The position numbers and the translations under genes were made by a program. A stretch of 24,510 nt of DNA from Acidaminobacter sp964416305 (GTDB taxonomy: Bacteria; Bacillota; Clostridia; Peptostreptococcales; Acidaminobacteraceae), in contig CAYQDM010000034.1 of NCBI GenBank assembly GCA_964416305.1, forward strand, positions 1-24,510. Direction: 5' to 3'. Positions 1-6,931 of this stretch are shown here, in pieces (position 1 is the stretch's first letter; each line of letters begins with the position of its first letter). Under the pieces are notes generated by a model, which was not told where the DNA came from, did not search any database, and worked only from the letters and a program-made list of their open reading frames with translations.

Positions 1-173
1 CAAAAAAAGTGACGACTTTGTGTCCAAAACTGCAGATTTCTCTTGACCGCTTACACCACCTTAGCTCATATTTATTGTATAACATATATGTGATAAATTC
101 AAGACGTATTTATTGATGTTTAGGTATATGTTAATATTAGCATTAATGGAATATAAAGTAAATAACGTTCTGC

Positions 174-191
174 TAAGGAGTGATCAACATT
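174..191 (+). promoter_or_regulatory. Extended Shine-Dalgarno site that decides the RAYT start
   Basis: TAAGGAGTGATC (174-185) matches the complement of the 16S rRNA 3' end over about 11 bases with one G missing. The only standard start codon nearby, GTG at 180, lies inside this site and could not be used with it. The in-frame ATT at 189 lies 8 nt after AAGGAG and would give a protein starting M-T-R-G-R-R, a usual N-terminus for this family. AUU initiation is therefore possible; this is inferred from spacing only. Confidence 0.5.
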
Positions 192-1172
192 ACCAGAGGT
201 CGACGTCATCTTAAACCAGGAATTCCTTACCATGTCATTAGCCGCATCAATAATCAAGAGTTTTTGTTGGAAAATCCTCACTGTAAAGACAAATACCTCA
301 CCCTATTGAAGACTATTAAACAACGATCTGATTTTGAACTCTTTTGTTATTGCATAATGGACAACCACGTCCATATGCTCATGAAAATGAATTCCGATCC
401 ACTTTCGAGCATCATGCAATGGCTGAACCAAAAGTTCGCCTATGACGTTAATTTGAGGATGGGTCGAAATGGACATTTATTTGGCGACCGTTATAAAGCT
501 TATCCGGTAATTGGAGATGAAAAAATTCGAGAAACCATCAAATACATTCATAGAAATCCAGTTGCAGCGAATATGACGGAGACATTAATATATCCGTGGA
601 GCAGCCACCATGTCTATATAGGCCGGCCCGAAAAAGCCTGGTTCGAGGCGGGACAAGGTCTTGAATTATTTAAATTCGGCACTTCAAATGCAAAGAATAA
701 CTACCTCAATTTCGTGAATAAAATGGGGGACGTTGAGCGACTTGTCGCGCAAAAAATTCTCAGTGAACGAGATGTCAACCATTTAGAGGATATGCAGCTC
801 CCCGGAGACCACGAGTACATTCTGTCACGCCCTCAAAGTGAGTTGCGTTCCAATGTTCAAGGCCACCTTGACCTTGTATTTGGCCGATTGTGTCTAATGA
901 ACAAACTCGATTACCCAAAGATCCGCGACCAAGTAAGGGAAAATCAGACGAAGAAGACTACCTTTCAACGCTTCAAGAAAGTCGGGCTTGCACTTTCAAA
1001 GATTTGCCGGGAACTTCAAATTGCGTCTGAAGATGAAGTTAACGCTTACCTGAAGCTTCCGCCGGATTTCTTGAACAGCGAAACAGTAAAGGATGCCATT
1101 AAAATTGACTTTGAAGTCCAAGGCCTCATTGAAGTTTACCGACAAACCTTCCCTCAGCGCACTGAAAGCTGA
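180..1172 (+). CDS. REP-associated tyrosine transposase (RAYT, Y1/IS200-like family)
   Basis: Single-strand DNA transposase-like HUH endonuclease. RAYTs of this family are thought to cut and move short palindromic REP sequences. Residues 1-155 form the Y1 domain: an N-terminal RGRRHLKPGIPYHVISR segment, the metal-binding His-Val-His at 63-65 (within MDNHVHML), and the likely nucleophile Tyr122 in KYIHRNPVAA, followed by YPWSSHHVYIGR. Residues 156-330 are a C-terminal extension that I cannot assign; it may be a helical DNA-binding part. The listed start is GTG at 180, but the ribosome site favours ATT at 189. The gene stands alone, is A+T-richer than hflX, and has no IS-type ends in view. Small palindromic repeats occur directly downstream and throughout the window, consistent with a domesticated RAYT. 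The family call is firm; activity is unknown. Confidence 0.88.
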   Translation: MINITRGRRHLKPGIPYHVISRINNQEFLLENPHCKDKYLTLLKTIKQRSDFELFCYCIMDNHVHMLMKMNSDPLSSIMQWLNQKFAYDVNLRMGRNGHLFGDRYKAYPVIGDEKIRETIKYIHRNPVAANMTETLIYPWSSHHVYIGRPEKAWFEAGQGLELFKFGTSNAKNNYLNFVNKMGDVERLVAQKILSERDVNHLEDMQLPGDHEYILSRPQSELRSNVQGHLDLVFGRLCLMNKLDYPKIRDQVRENQTKKTTFQRFKKVGLALSKICRELQIASEDEVNAYLKLPPDFLNSETVKDAIKIDFEVQGLIEVYRQTFPQRTES

Positions 1173-1178
1173 GGGAAG
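1148..1178 (+). terminator. Hairpin over the RAYT stop codon
   Basis: CTTCCCTCAGC (1148-1158) pairs perfectly with GCTGAGGGAAG (1168-1178) around a 9-nt loop. The TGA stop (1170-1172) lies in the right arm. Only a weak T-run follows, so it may be a poor terminator or a structured end recognised by the transposase rather than a normal terminator. Confidence 0.5.
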
Positions 1179-1193
1179 ACTTTCAAGACGTAG

Positions 1194-1284
1194 GGGGACG
1201 GGGCTTGTATTGCAGAATTATTACCGAACCTGACCCCGAGTGTATCTCCGAACCTGACCCCAACTAAACCAACGCCCTGTCCCC
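1194..1284. repeat. Palindrome-bounded repeat with inner direct repeats
   Basis: The ends GGGGACGGGGC (1194-1204) and GCCCTGTCCCC (1274-1284) are inverted copies with one mismatch. Inside are two identical 14-mers CCGAACCTGACCCC (1224-1237 and 1248-1261), 24 bp apart. The unit lies 22 nt after the RAYT stop and ends beside the hflX promoter. It resembles the 24-bp modular repeats elsewhere in the window. Confidence 0.6.
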
Positions 1285-1297
1285 AACCGTGCTGGCG

Positions 1298-1306
1298 TGA
1301 TATAAT
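1298..1306 (+). promoter_or_regulatory. Extended -10 promoter of hflX-yigZ
   Basis: TGATATAAT is a perfect -10 hexamer (1301-1306) with the TG extension. No good -35 box is seen; the repeat ending at 1284 occupies that place. Transcription would begin near 1313, leaving a leader of only about 12 nt that is essentially the ribosome site GGAGGTGG (1313-1320). Confidence 0.6.
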
Positions 1307-1324
1307 GGTGTCGGAGGTGGTTTT

Positions 1325-2836
1325 ATGAACCAAGATCAATCCAATCAATCCAATCAATCCAATCAAACCAATGAAAAACCAGCGACAACAACCGAAAAGA
1401 GCACGTACTTCGAGACCTCCGGCAGTCTGACTGAACGCGCGATTCTCGTCGGCCTGGGGGACGACCGGGAGGAAATCGACATAGAGTATTCCATGCACGA
1501 GTTGGAAGAGCTGGTGAAGGCGGCGGAAGCCGAGGTGGTCGGCAGCATCGTACAGAATAAGCGGATCATCGAGGTGGCGACCTATATAGGCAGTGGGAAG
1601 GTGCAGGAAGTGAAGCAGCTGGCGGAAGCAAACGACGCCAATGTGATCGTCTTCAACGACGAACTGTCCGGCTCCCAGATCCGCAATTTGGAAGCGGAAA
1701 TAGGCCTGAAAGTCATCGACCGGACGGCGCTCATTCTGGACATCTTCGCCCGCAGAGCCCAGTCCAGGACCAGCAAACTCCAGATTGAACTGGCTCAGCT
1801 GGGTTACCGTCTGCCAAGGCTCACCGGTTACGGCAATGCGCTCTCCAGAACGGGCGGCGGCATAGGCACCAGGGGTCCCGGCGAGCAGAAACTTGAAATC
1901 GACAAGCGGCGCATCCGTGAACGGATCAGCGACATCCGCCATGAACTCAAGGAAGAAACGAAGGTCAGGGAGACCCAGAAAGCCGGTCGGCAGCGGGGGG
2001 GCGAACCCCTTGTGGCGCTGGTCGGCTACACCAACGCAGGTAAGTCCAGCGTGATGAACCGTATGCTGACGTTGGTGCAGGAGGGACCATCGGCGGGGGC
2101 ACCTGTACTGGAAAAAGCAGGCAGCCCTCAGAAGGACGGAAGCGGCCAGGCGGAGGACGGCGTCAAGCGCGTCTTCGAGAAGGACATGCTGTTCGCGACG
2201 CTGGACACGTACCACCGGCGCGTGGAGTTCGAGGACAACAAGGCCATGGTGCTGGTCGACACGGTCGGCTTCGTGTCCAAGCTGCCCCACAAGCTGGTGG
2301 AGGCCTTCAAGGCGACGCTGGAGGAGGTTCACGATGCGGACCTGCTGCTGCACGTGGTGGATGTGACCAACGAGAACGTGCACAACCAGATTTCCATAAC
2401 GGAGAAGGTGCTGCGGGAGCTGGACGCTTATGGCAAACCGACGCTTCTGCTCCTCAACAAGATCGACCTGCTGGCGCCTGAAGACCACGATACGGTGATG
2501 GTGCCAAAGGGCGGGCTGTTCGACGGCTACGAGGCGCTGCGCATTTCCGCGCGGACGGGTGAGGGCTTTGATGCTCTGATTGAGAAGATTCGCTCCAAGA
2601 TCTTCCGTGGGCACGTCAAAGTGCACATGCTGATTCCGTATGCCGAGGGCGCGGTGTATTCCTATTTGTGCGACAACCACCACGTGTCGAAGACCGAGTA
2701 CGTGGAGAGCGGGTCGCTCATTGAGGTGGAGCTGGATGCCAAGGATTATCAGCGATACAAGCGCTTTGAGGTAAGGCCTGATGGTTCGCCGATGGTGACC
2801 CAAAGTTCAAGCACAGCGGAGAGTTCAGATGAGTAG
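1325..2836 (+). CDS. hflX: GTPase HflX, ribosome-associated
   Basis: HflX binds the 50S subunit and in known cases splits or rescues stalled ribosomes under stress. Seen here: an N-terminal HflX domain (about 38-225) with the glycine-rich segment RTGGGIGTRGPGE at 176-188, then a G domain with G1 GYTNAGKS (234-241), TLD (292-294), G3 DTVGF (312-316) and G4 NKID (378-381). All nucleotide-binding motifs are intact. Two oddities stand out. Residues 5-17 are a three-residue Ser-Asn-Gln repeat from a 9-bp DNA repeat. About 30 extra Gly/Ala/Ser/Glu-rich residues (about 250-282) lie between G1 and TLD, where most HflX proteins are short. The C-terminal tail is Ser/Thr-rich. At 503 aa it is longer than the usual 400-440. 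Start chosen by GGAGGTGG 4 nt upstream. It overlaps yigZ by 8 bp. Confidence 0.96.
   Translation: MNQDQSNQSNQSNQTNEKPATTTEKSTYFETSGSLTERAILVGLGDDREEIDIEYSMHELEELVKAAEAEVVGSIVQNKRIIEVATYIGSGKVQEVKQLAEANDANVIVFNDELSGSQIRNLEAEIGLKVIDRTALILDIFARRAQSRTSKLQIELAQLGYRLPRLTGYGNALSRTGGGIGTRGPGEQKLEIDKRRIRERISDIRHELKEETKVRETQKAGRQRGGEPLVALVGYTNAGKSSVMNRMLTLVQEGPSAGAPVLEKAGSPQKDGSGQAEDGVKRVFEKDMLFATLDTYHRRVEFEDNKAMVLVDTVGFVSKLPHKLVEAFKATLEEVHDADLLLHVVDVTNENVHNQISITEKVLRELDAYGKPTLLLLNKIDLLAPEDHDTVMVPKGGLFDGYEALRISARTGEGFDALIEKIRSKIFRGHVKVHMLIPYAEGAVYSYLCDNHHVSKTEYVESGSLIEVELDAKDYQRYKRFEVRPDGSPMVTQSSSTAESSDE
1337..1372 (+). repeat. 9-bp tandem repeat at the hflX 5' end
   Basis: Four units of CAATCCAAT, the last being CAAACCAAT, run in frame, so gain or loss of units changes the protein by three residues without a frameshift. 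Confidence 0.85.
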
Positions 2837-3518
2837 CTCCGACAAATCGCCCAAACCATTAAATTACAAAACCGTGGAGCGGGAAGCCTCTGCGGAAACG
2901 GTCATTGAAAAGTCGCGCTTTATTGGCTATGTGAAACCGGTAAAGTCTGAGGAAGAGGCACAGGCCTTTATGGCGATGATCCGCAAGAAGCACTGGGACG
3001 CGACCCACAACGTGCCGGTGTATGTGCTGGGGCCGGAATACCACGCCCAGAAGTTTTCGGATGATGGCGAGCCCCAGGGCACCGCGGGACTCCCTATTCT
3101 GTCCATGTTGAAAAATGAAGGCATCACGGATGTGGTCGTGGTAGTGACGCGTTATTTTGGCGGCGTCAAGCTGGGTACCGGGGGGCTGGTGCGGGCGTAT
3201 ACCCAAAGTGCTCAGCTAGGCCTGGAGGCGGCGGGGGTCATTGAGAGGGTGATCCACCGCAGGGTGTCTGCGGTGGTGGACTATACGCTGCTGGGCAAGG
3301 TGCAGAACTACCTGGCCGGCCATCCGACGATCCGCGTGGCAGATACCCTTTACACCGATCATGTGACCGTGGAGCTGTTGGTATTGCCGGAGGAAGAGGC
3401 CGCCGTCCACACCGCTATGGTGGATCTGACGAGCGCCCAGCTGGACTGGGTGCCGGGGGACCTTGAAGAGATCTCCTGTCCGGCGGTGTTTAGGGCACAC
3501 GGGCATGCGGGCGAGTAA
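2829..3518 (+). CDS. yigZ: YigZ/IMPACT family protein (UPF0029)
   Basis: Conserved two-domain protein of the bacterial YigZ and eukaryotic IMPACT family; the IMPACT branch is linked to translation control. Bacterial function is not settled. The N-terminal UPF0029 domain (about 15-125) shows the family pattern: KSRFIGYVKPV, HNVPVYVLG, DDGEPQGTAGLPIL and VVVVTRYFGGVKLGTGGLVRAY. The C-terminal part (about 140-205) fits the DUF1949 ferredoxin-like fold. At 229 aa it is near the usual 200-220, and nothing is missing. Its ATG overlaps the end of hflX (ATGAGTAG), so the two are translationally coupled and form one operon with a plausible shared translation-related theme. No terminator is visible after it; a GATA tract begins 22 nt after the stop. 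Confidence 0.95.
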   Translation: MSSSDKSPKPLNYKTVEREASAETVIEKSRFIGYVKPVKSEEEAQAFMAMIRKKHWDATHNVPVYVLGPEYHAQKFSDDGEPQGTAGLPILSMLKNEGITDVVVVVTRYFGGVKLGTGGLVRAYTQSAQLGLEAAGVIERVIHRRVSAVVDYTLLGKVQNYLAGHPTIRVADTLYTDHVTVELLVLPEEEAAVHTAMVDLTSAQLDWVPGDLEEISCPAVFRAHGHAGE

Positions 3519-3539
3519 AAGGGCAGATCGAAAGAAAGT

Positions 3540-3594
<55 letters not shown>

Positions 3595-3648
3595 GGAATA
3601 AAGGCGATTTAAAAGCAAGAACACCTGAATTGTTTCTGAATTGTGTGA

Positions 3649-3708
3649 AGCTCTGGCACCAAATTAAAACTTGTCCGCGTCCCCAAAGTTGAAGTTGTCC
3701 GCGTCCCC
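3649..3708 (+). repeat. Modular repeat with two GTCCGCGTCCCC units
   Basis: GTCCGCGTCCCC occurs at 3673-3684 and 3697-3708, a 24-bp period. It is preceded by AGCTCTGGCACCAAA (3649-3663). The pair with nearly the same spacer recurs inverted at 20981-21013, and the AGCTCTGGCACCAAA module recurs inverted near 17380-17391, so these are interchangeable parts of one repeat family. Confidence 0.8.
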
Positions 3709-3850
3709 AAACTGCCCAAACTACGGTCTATCCGTTTTCAACTCTAAATTAAGGGTAGAAAGAAACTAGACTCACTTTACTTGAGCAAGACAGGATTTCG
3801 TTAAGACTTTATAACTTAGGAACAAATCATCTCGAAAGGGTGTTGAGCTT

Positions 3851-4246
3851 ATGGCTGAAAACATTAAAGAAATGCTGGCGGAGCACACCTGGGCCGTCGT
3901 TGGCGCCACCCAAAGCATGGACAAATTTGGCTACAAAATCCTCATGCGGCTGCGAGCTGCCGGTTACGAAACCTACGCAGTCAATCCTATGTATCAGGAG
4001 ATCGACGGCACCCCGTGCTACGAAAATTTGAAAGCACTTCCCGTGGTGCCTGCCTGCGTGGATATGGTCGTGTCGCCTAAACGCGGCTATCCCTTCATCG
4101 ACGAGGCGGCGGAGCTCGGCGTCAAGTACATTTGGTTCCAGCCGGGCACCTTTGACGACGACGTGATCAACTATGCCAAAAATAAAGGACTGCACTTGGT
4201 CCAGCATCACTGCGTGTTGGTCGAACTTGGCAAAATTGGAAAATAG
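3851..4246 (+). CDS. CoA-binding domain protein (YccU-like)
   Basis: Small single-domain Rossmann-fold protein of the CoA_binding_2 family, related to the CoA-binding part of succinyl-CoA synthetase. Ligand and role of the free-standing form are not settled. The fold is shown by WAVVGATQSMDKFGYKI (14-30), a glycine-containing first strand-turn-helix, then GYETYAVNP, MVVSPKRG, VKYIWFQPGTFDDDVINYA and a closing HHCVLVEL with a conserved His-His-Cys. The length of 131 aa fits the family. Start: ATG at 3851 after AAAGGGTG. It is monocistronic, with about 325 bp to nadE and no hairpin terminator after it. Confidence 0.9.
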   Translation: MAENIKEMLAEHTWAVVGATQSMDKFGYKILMRLRAAGYETYAVNPMYQEIDGTPCYENLKALPVVPACVDMVVSPKRGYPFIDEAAELGVKYIWFQPGTFDDDVINYAKNKGLHLVQHHCVLVELGKIGK

Positions 4247-4571
4247 ATATTAATTTTAAGTTTTCGCCACGACCTATTTTGTAAATAAAAAACAGTCGAA
4301 ATTTCGACAAATCCATGATAAGATAGGGCCTAAAGTAAGGTTGCCGATGGTCACATCATCCAAAAACCTCACTCGCGGCCCATTTTTCTTCAAGATTAGA
4401 AGCCGCCGATACCAATATTAAAAGAGAATCTGCAGCCAGTGACCCATAGAAGCGCTAACGTGGCAAAAACCCGAAGTCACTTCGAAATCAACTGTCCATA
4501 GCAGATCCGCATGTACTTGGGATGAACAATGTAGTCACCAACACTTGATTTTTTAGTACGGAGGGAAAGCA
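4247..4571. other. Gene-free stretch before nadE with a 14-bp palindrome
   Basis: GTCGAAATTTCGAC at 4295-4308 is a perfect palindrome, possibly an operator. One copy of the dispersed motif (GCCGATGGTC) lies at 4343-4352. No ORF, convincing promoter or recognised riboswitch was found; the nadE ribosome site GGAGGG is just before 4572. Confidence 0.45.
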
Positions 4572-5351
4572 ATGTCCATTATGGTAACGAGAATTGAAGA
4601 CCATGAGACACGCCTCAGAGAAATTGACCGCGTGGTCGAGTGGATTAGAGAAACTGTACAAAACGCCCATCAAAATGGCGTCGTTGTAGGCTTATCAGGC
4701 GGCATCGATTCAGCCGTCGTCGCCAACCTCGTCAAGCGGGCGTTTCCTGAGGATTCCATCGGGGTTATTTTGCCTGTAAAGAGTTCAACCAAAGATTCCA
4801 TTGACGCCCGCGCAGTTGCCGAAAAGTGCGGCCTTCACTGGATCGAAATGGATCTCAGCGTCTCACACGAACTGATTTTTGACGACATCAAAATCAAACT
4901 CGACCGCGATCTCAACGGCAGAGCCAGAATCACGGACGCCAATCTGCGCGCGCGGCTCAGAATGAGCACGCTCTACGGCGTCGCCAACAGCTTGGGTTAC
5001 CTGGTCGCCGGAACAGACAACGCGGCGGAGGTGCTCACGGGCTACTTCACCAAGTATGGGGATGGCGGAGTCGATTTCCTTCCTATAGCCAACCTGACCA
5101 AACGCGAGGTTTACGAATGGGCGAAGGTCCTTGGAGTTCCTCAGCAAGTCATAGACCGTGCCCCAAGCGCCGGTCTCTGGGAAGGCCAAACTGATGAAGC
5201 CGAGCTGGGCGTCAAGTACAACGACATTGACGATTACCTCGAAGGCAAAGAAATCAGCGACGCGGCGAAAGCCAGAATTGAGCATTTGTACAATGTGACG
5301 GCACACAAACGCGTGATGCCGCCAAAGCCGCCTGTAGAGGCGCAGGAGTAA
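4572..5351 (+). CDS. nadE: NAD+ synthetase, ammonia-dependent
   Basis: Catalyses the last step of NAD+ synthesis: ATP-dependent amidation of deamido-NAD+ through an adenylylated intermediate, in the cytoplasm. The ATP pyrophosphatase P-loop LSGGIDSAVV lies at 41-50. Other family marks are ILPVKSSTKDSIDARAVAE, the NLRARLRMSTLYGVAN helix, GYLVAGTDNAAEVLTGYFTKYGDG and the substrate-binding KREVYEWAKVLGVPQQVIDRAPSAGLW. At 259 aa it has no N-terminal glutaminase domain, so it should use free ammonia. The ATG at 4572 follows GGAGGGAAAGC; an in-frame ATG three codons later is an alternative. It is followed by a strong terminator and stands alone. Confidence 0.96.
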   Translation: MSIMVTRIEDHETRLREIDRVVEWIRETVQNAHQNGVVVGLSGGIDSAVVANLVKRAFPEDSIGVILPVKSSTKDSIDARAVAEKCGLHWIEMDLSVSHELIFDDIKIKLDRDLNGRARITDANLRARLRMSTLYGVANSLGYLVAGTDNAAEVLTGYFTKYGDGGVDFLPIANLTKREVYEWAKVLGVPQQVIDRAPSAGLWEGQTDEAELGVKYNDIDDYLEGKEISDAAKARIEHLYNVTAHKRVMPPKPPVEAQE

Positions 5352-5367
5352 GAATAAAGACAAGAAA

Positions 5368-5394
5368 GGGCAGCGCCGCGGCGCTGCCCTTTTT
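5368..5394 (+). terminator. Intrinsic terminator of nadE
   Basis: GGGCAGCGC (5368-5376) and GCGCTGCCC (5381-5389) form a perfect 9-bp stem with loop CGCG, followed by a T-run. It lies 17 nt after the stop. Confidence 0.93.
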
Positions 5395-5402
5395 GAATGG
5401 AA

Positions 5403-5445
5403 GAAACTCGGTGTCAGCGGCTGGCGCCTATCGACCCCCAGTTTC
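5403..5445 (+). repeat. REP-like palindrome, copy A1
   Basis: A 43-bp imperfect palindrome that begins GAAACTCGGTGTCAGCGGC and ends CGACCCCCAGTTTC. The outer arms GAAACT and AGTTTC are exact inverts, with GTC and GAC further in. Copies A2, A3 and A4 lie at 10059, 15644 and 19396. It lies directly after the nadE terminator. Confidence 0.85.
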
Positions 5446-5487
5446 CGTTTCAAAGTTGAAAAAATTACCCTTTCACCAGACGTGCAC

Positions 5488-5525
5488 CGTCCTTCGTTTC
5501 GTTTCGCTTCGCTGCACTCAGGACG
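5488..5525. repeat. Second palindromic repeat type (CGTCCT...AGGACG)
   Basis: The arms CGTCCT (5488-5493) and AGGACG (5520-5525) bound a TTCGTTTCG-rich centre. Read on the minus strand the centre is a run of GCGAAGCGAAACG. The shape is REP-like, but only one copy was found in this window. Confidence 0.45.
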
Positions 5526-5548
5526 CGCGCTGCGCCCTATATAAACTA

Positions 5549-5598
5549 AAAAAGAAATGCCTCCATGCGAGCAAGCTCCCATCAGGGCATTTCTTTTT
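5549..5598 (-). terminator. Bidirectional terminator of the exporter operon
   Basis: AAAGAAATGCC (5551-5561) pairs with GGCATTTCTTT (5586-5596), with T-runs on both strands. The 24-nt loop, read on the minus strand, contains GGGAGCTTGCTCGC, nearly identical to the loop of the terminator at 15701-15762 although the stems are unrelated. Confidence 0.85.
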
Positions 5599-5621
5599 CG
5601 TTTATGCACTTCTGTTAGCCT

Positions 5622-6890
5622 TCACGGTCTCCACGACACGCGATCCCCAACATTCACCGTATTCTCAATTTCTCCGACAATCTTTTCGTCGGCAGTGACG
5701 CCTGAGAGGATCTCGTAATAGAGCTCGCCTTGGAGGCCGGTTTCTACAGGGCGCATGGCCAGCTTGCCATCTTCGATCACAAGCACGTACCTGGAATCCC
5801 CGTCTTCATAAACATAGTCGGACTCCACCAGGAGAACGTTCTTCTTCTCGGCCTTAATGAACTGGACGTCCACATCCTGTCCCAGCATAAGACTCGCTCC
5901 GGGCGAAGTGCCTCCGGCACTCCCGGCAGCGTCATCCACGTCAATTTCAACGCGGACGCGTTTTTGGACAATGCCCAGGCTGGACATGATTTCAGTCAGT
6001 TTGGGATGGATTTTGGAGATGGTTCCGGTGGCGAAGAGGTCACCATCGGCATATAAATCTGCTTTCATGCCCACGGACAAACTTGGGATATCCTTGGCCA
6101 CCACATCGGACTCGACCTTGAGCTGGTCAAGGGCAGAGATCTCAGCCAGCGGCATGCCGGGCGACACGAAGGTCCCAAGGGAGACATAGCGCTCGGTCAT
6201 GACGCCGGACCGGTCTGAGACAATGGTGCGGTTCCCGTCCATAGCCTTCAGTCGGTTGAGCTCGGACTGGGCAGCAGATATGCTGGCGCTGATAGAACGA
6301 AGAAGATTGCCGGAGGTTCCTTTCTTCTGGAGTGCCAGCTGATCCTGAGCCGTTTTCAGCGCTGCCTCAGCGTGAGAGGCCGCCACAGTGGCCGCATCCA
6401 CCTCTGCTTGGCTGACTGCACCGGCGTTATAGAGCACTTTCACATCTTCAAGGGCTTTCACCGCTGTATCATAGTTCAGCTGGGCGCTCGCCACAGCCGT
6501 TTCGCCCATCTTGGCCAAAAGCGGATCATTCTTCTCCGCCGCCTGGGCATACTGCGCCCTGGCACCGTTTACCTGAGCCTGGGCGGTCTGAATGCTGTAG
6601 TAGAGGTCCTCGGAGGACAGCACAGCGACCGTATCCCCCGAATTCACAACATTCCCGATTTCAAACGACAGCTCGCTGACAAACCCGCCTTGCTTGGCGT
6701 AGATCACCGCTGTGCTTTGGCTGGCCACTGTACCGGAAGCCTCGACCACTTCCTTCAGGTCCCCCTGGGTCACCACATATGGCTCCAGCTTGACCTGACC
6801 GGTCATGTAATTATAGGCCGCCCCCGCACCGATCAGGATGATCCCCGCAGCCAGCAGCAACATATTGCGCAGTTTTATTTTCTTTTTCAA
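5622..6890 (-). CDS. Membrane-fusion (periplasmic-adaptor type) protein, MacA/HlyD family
   Basis: Adaptor subunit of an ABC exporter, anchored in the membrane and working outside the cytoplasm with the FtsX-type permease. There is one N-terminal membrane helix (about 9-26). A lipoyl-like half motif follows (VVEASGTVASQ, then GGFVSELSFEIGNVVNSGDTVAVL), then an Ala/Gln-rich helical hairpin (about 90-200), the second lipoyl half and a beta-barrel with GMKADLYADGDLFATGTISKI. The first possible start, GTG at 6899, lies inside the ribosome site GGAGGTG. TTG at 6890, 6 nt after it, is the better start and gives 422 aa. It is the last gene of the operon, about 40 nt after the permease. In Gram-positive hosts such MacA-like proteins pair with MacB-like ATPase/permease sets in peptide or drug efflux; the substrate is unknown. 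Confidence 0.88.
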   Translation of the reverse strand: MKKKIKLRNMLLLAAGIILIGAGAAYNYMTGQVKLEPYVVTQGDLKEVVEASGTVASQSTAVIYAKQGGFVSELSFEIGNVVNSGDTVAVLSSEDLYYSIQTAQAQVNGARAQYAQAAEKNDPLLAKMGETAVASAQLNYDTAVKALEDVKVLYNAGAVSQAEVDAATVAASHAEAALKTAQDQLALQKKGTSGNLLRSISASISAAQSELNRLKAMDGNRTIVSDRSGVMTERYVSLGTFVSPGMPLAEISALDQLKVESDVVAKDIPSLSVGMKADLYADGDLFATGTISKIHPKLTEIMSSLGIVQKRVRVEIDVDDAAGSAGGTSPGASLMLGQDVDVQFIKAEKKNVLLVESDYVYEDGDSRYVLVIEDGKLAMRPVETGLQGELYYEILSGVTADEKIVGEIENTVNVGDRVSWRP

Positions 6891-6931
6891 CTTCGACACC
6901 TCCGCTTGGGGATTTTTTTAATCTTTGGCCA

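Noticed and set aside
180..1172. Complete IS200/IS605 insertion sequence
   Set aside because: The protein is of the RAYT type with a long C-terminal extension, no TnpB is adjacent, and no element boundaries with paired subterminal hairpins could be defined on both sides.
1154..2803. 549-codon open frame on the minus strand opposite hflX
   Set aside because: The plus strand has an intact HflX with all GTPase motifs. The opposite frame is an unbroken mirror of G+C-rich codons with no recognisable domain.
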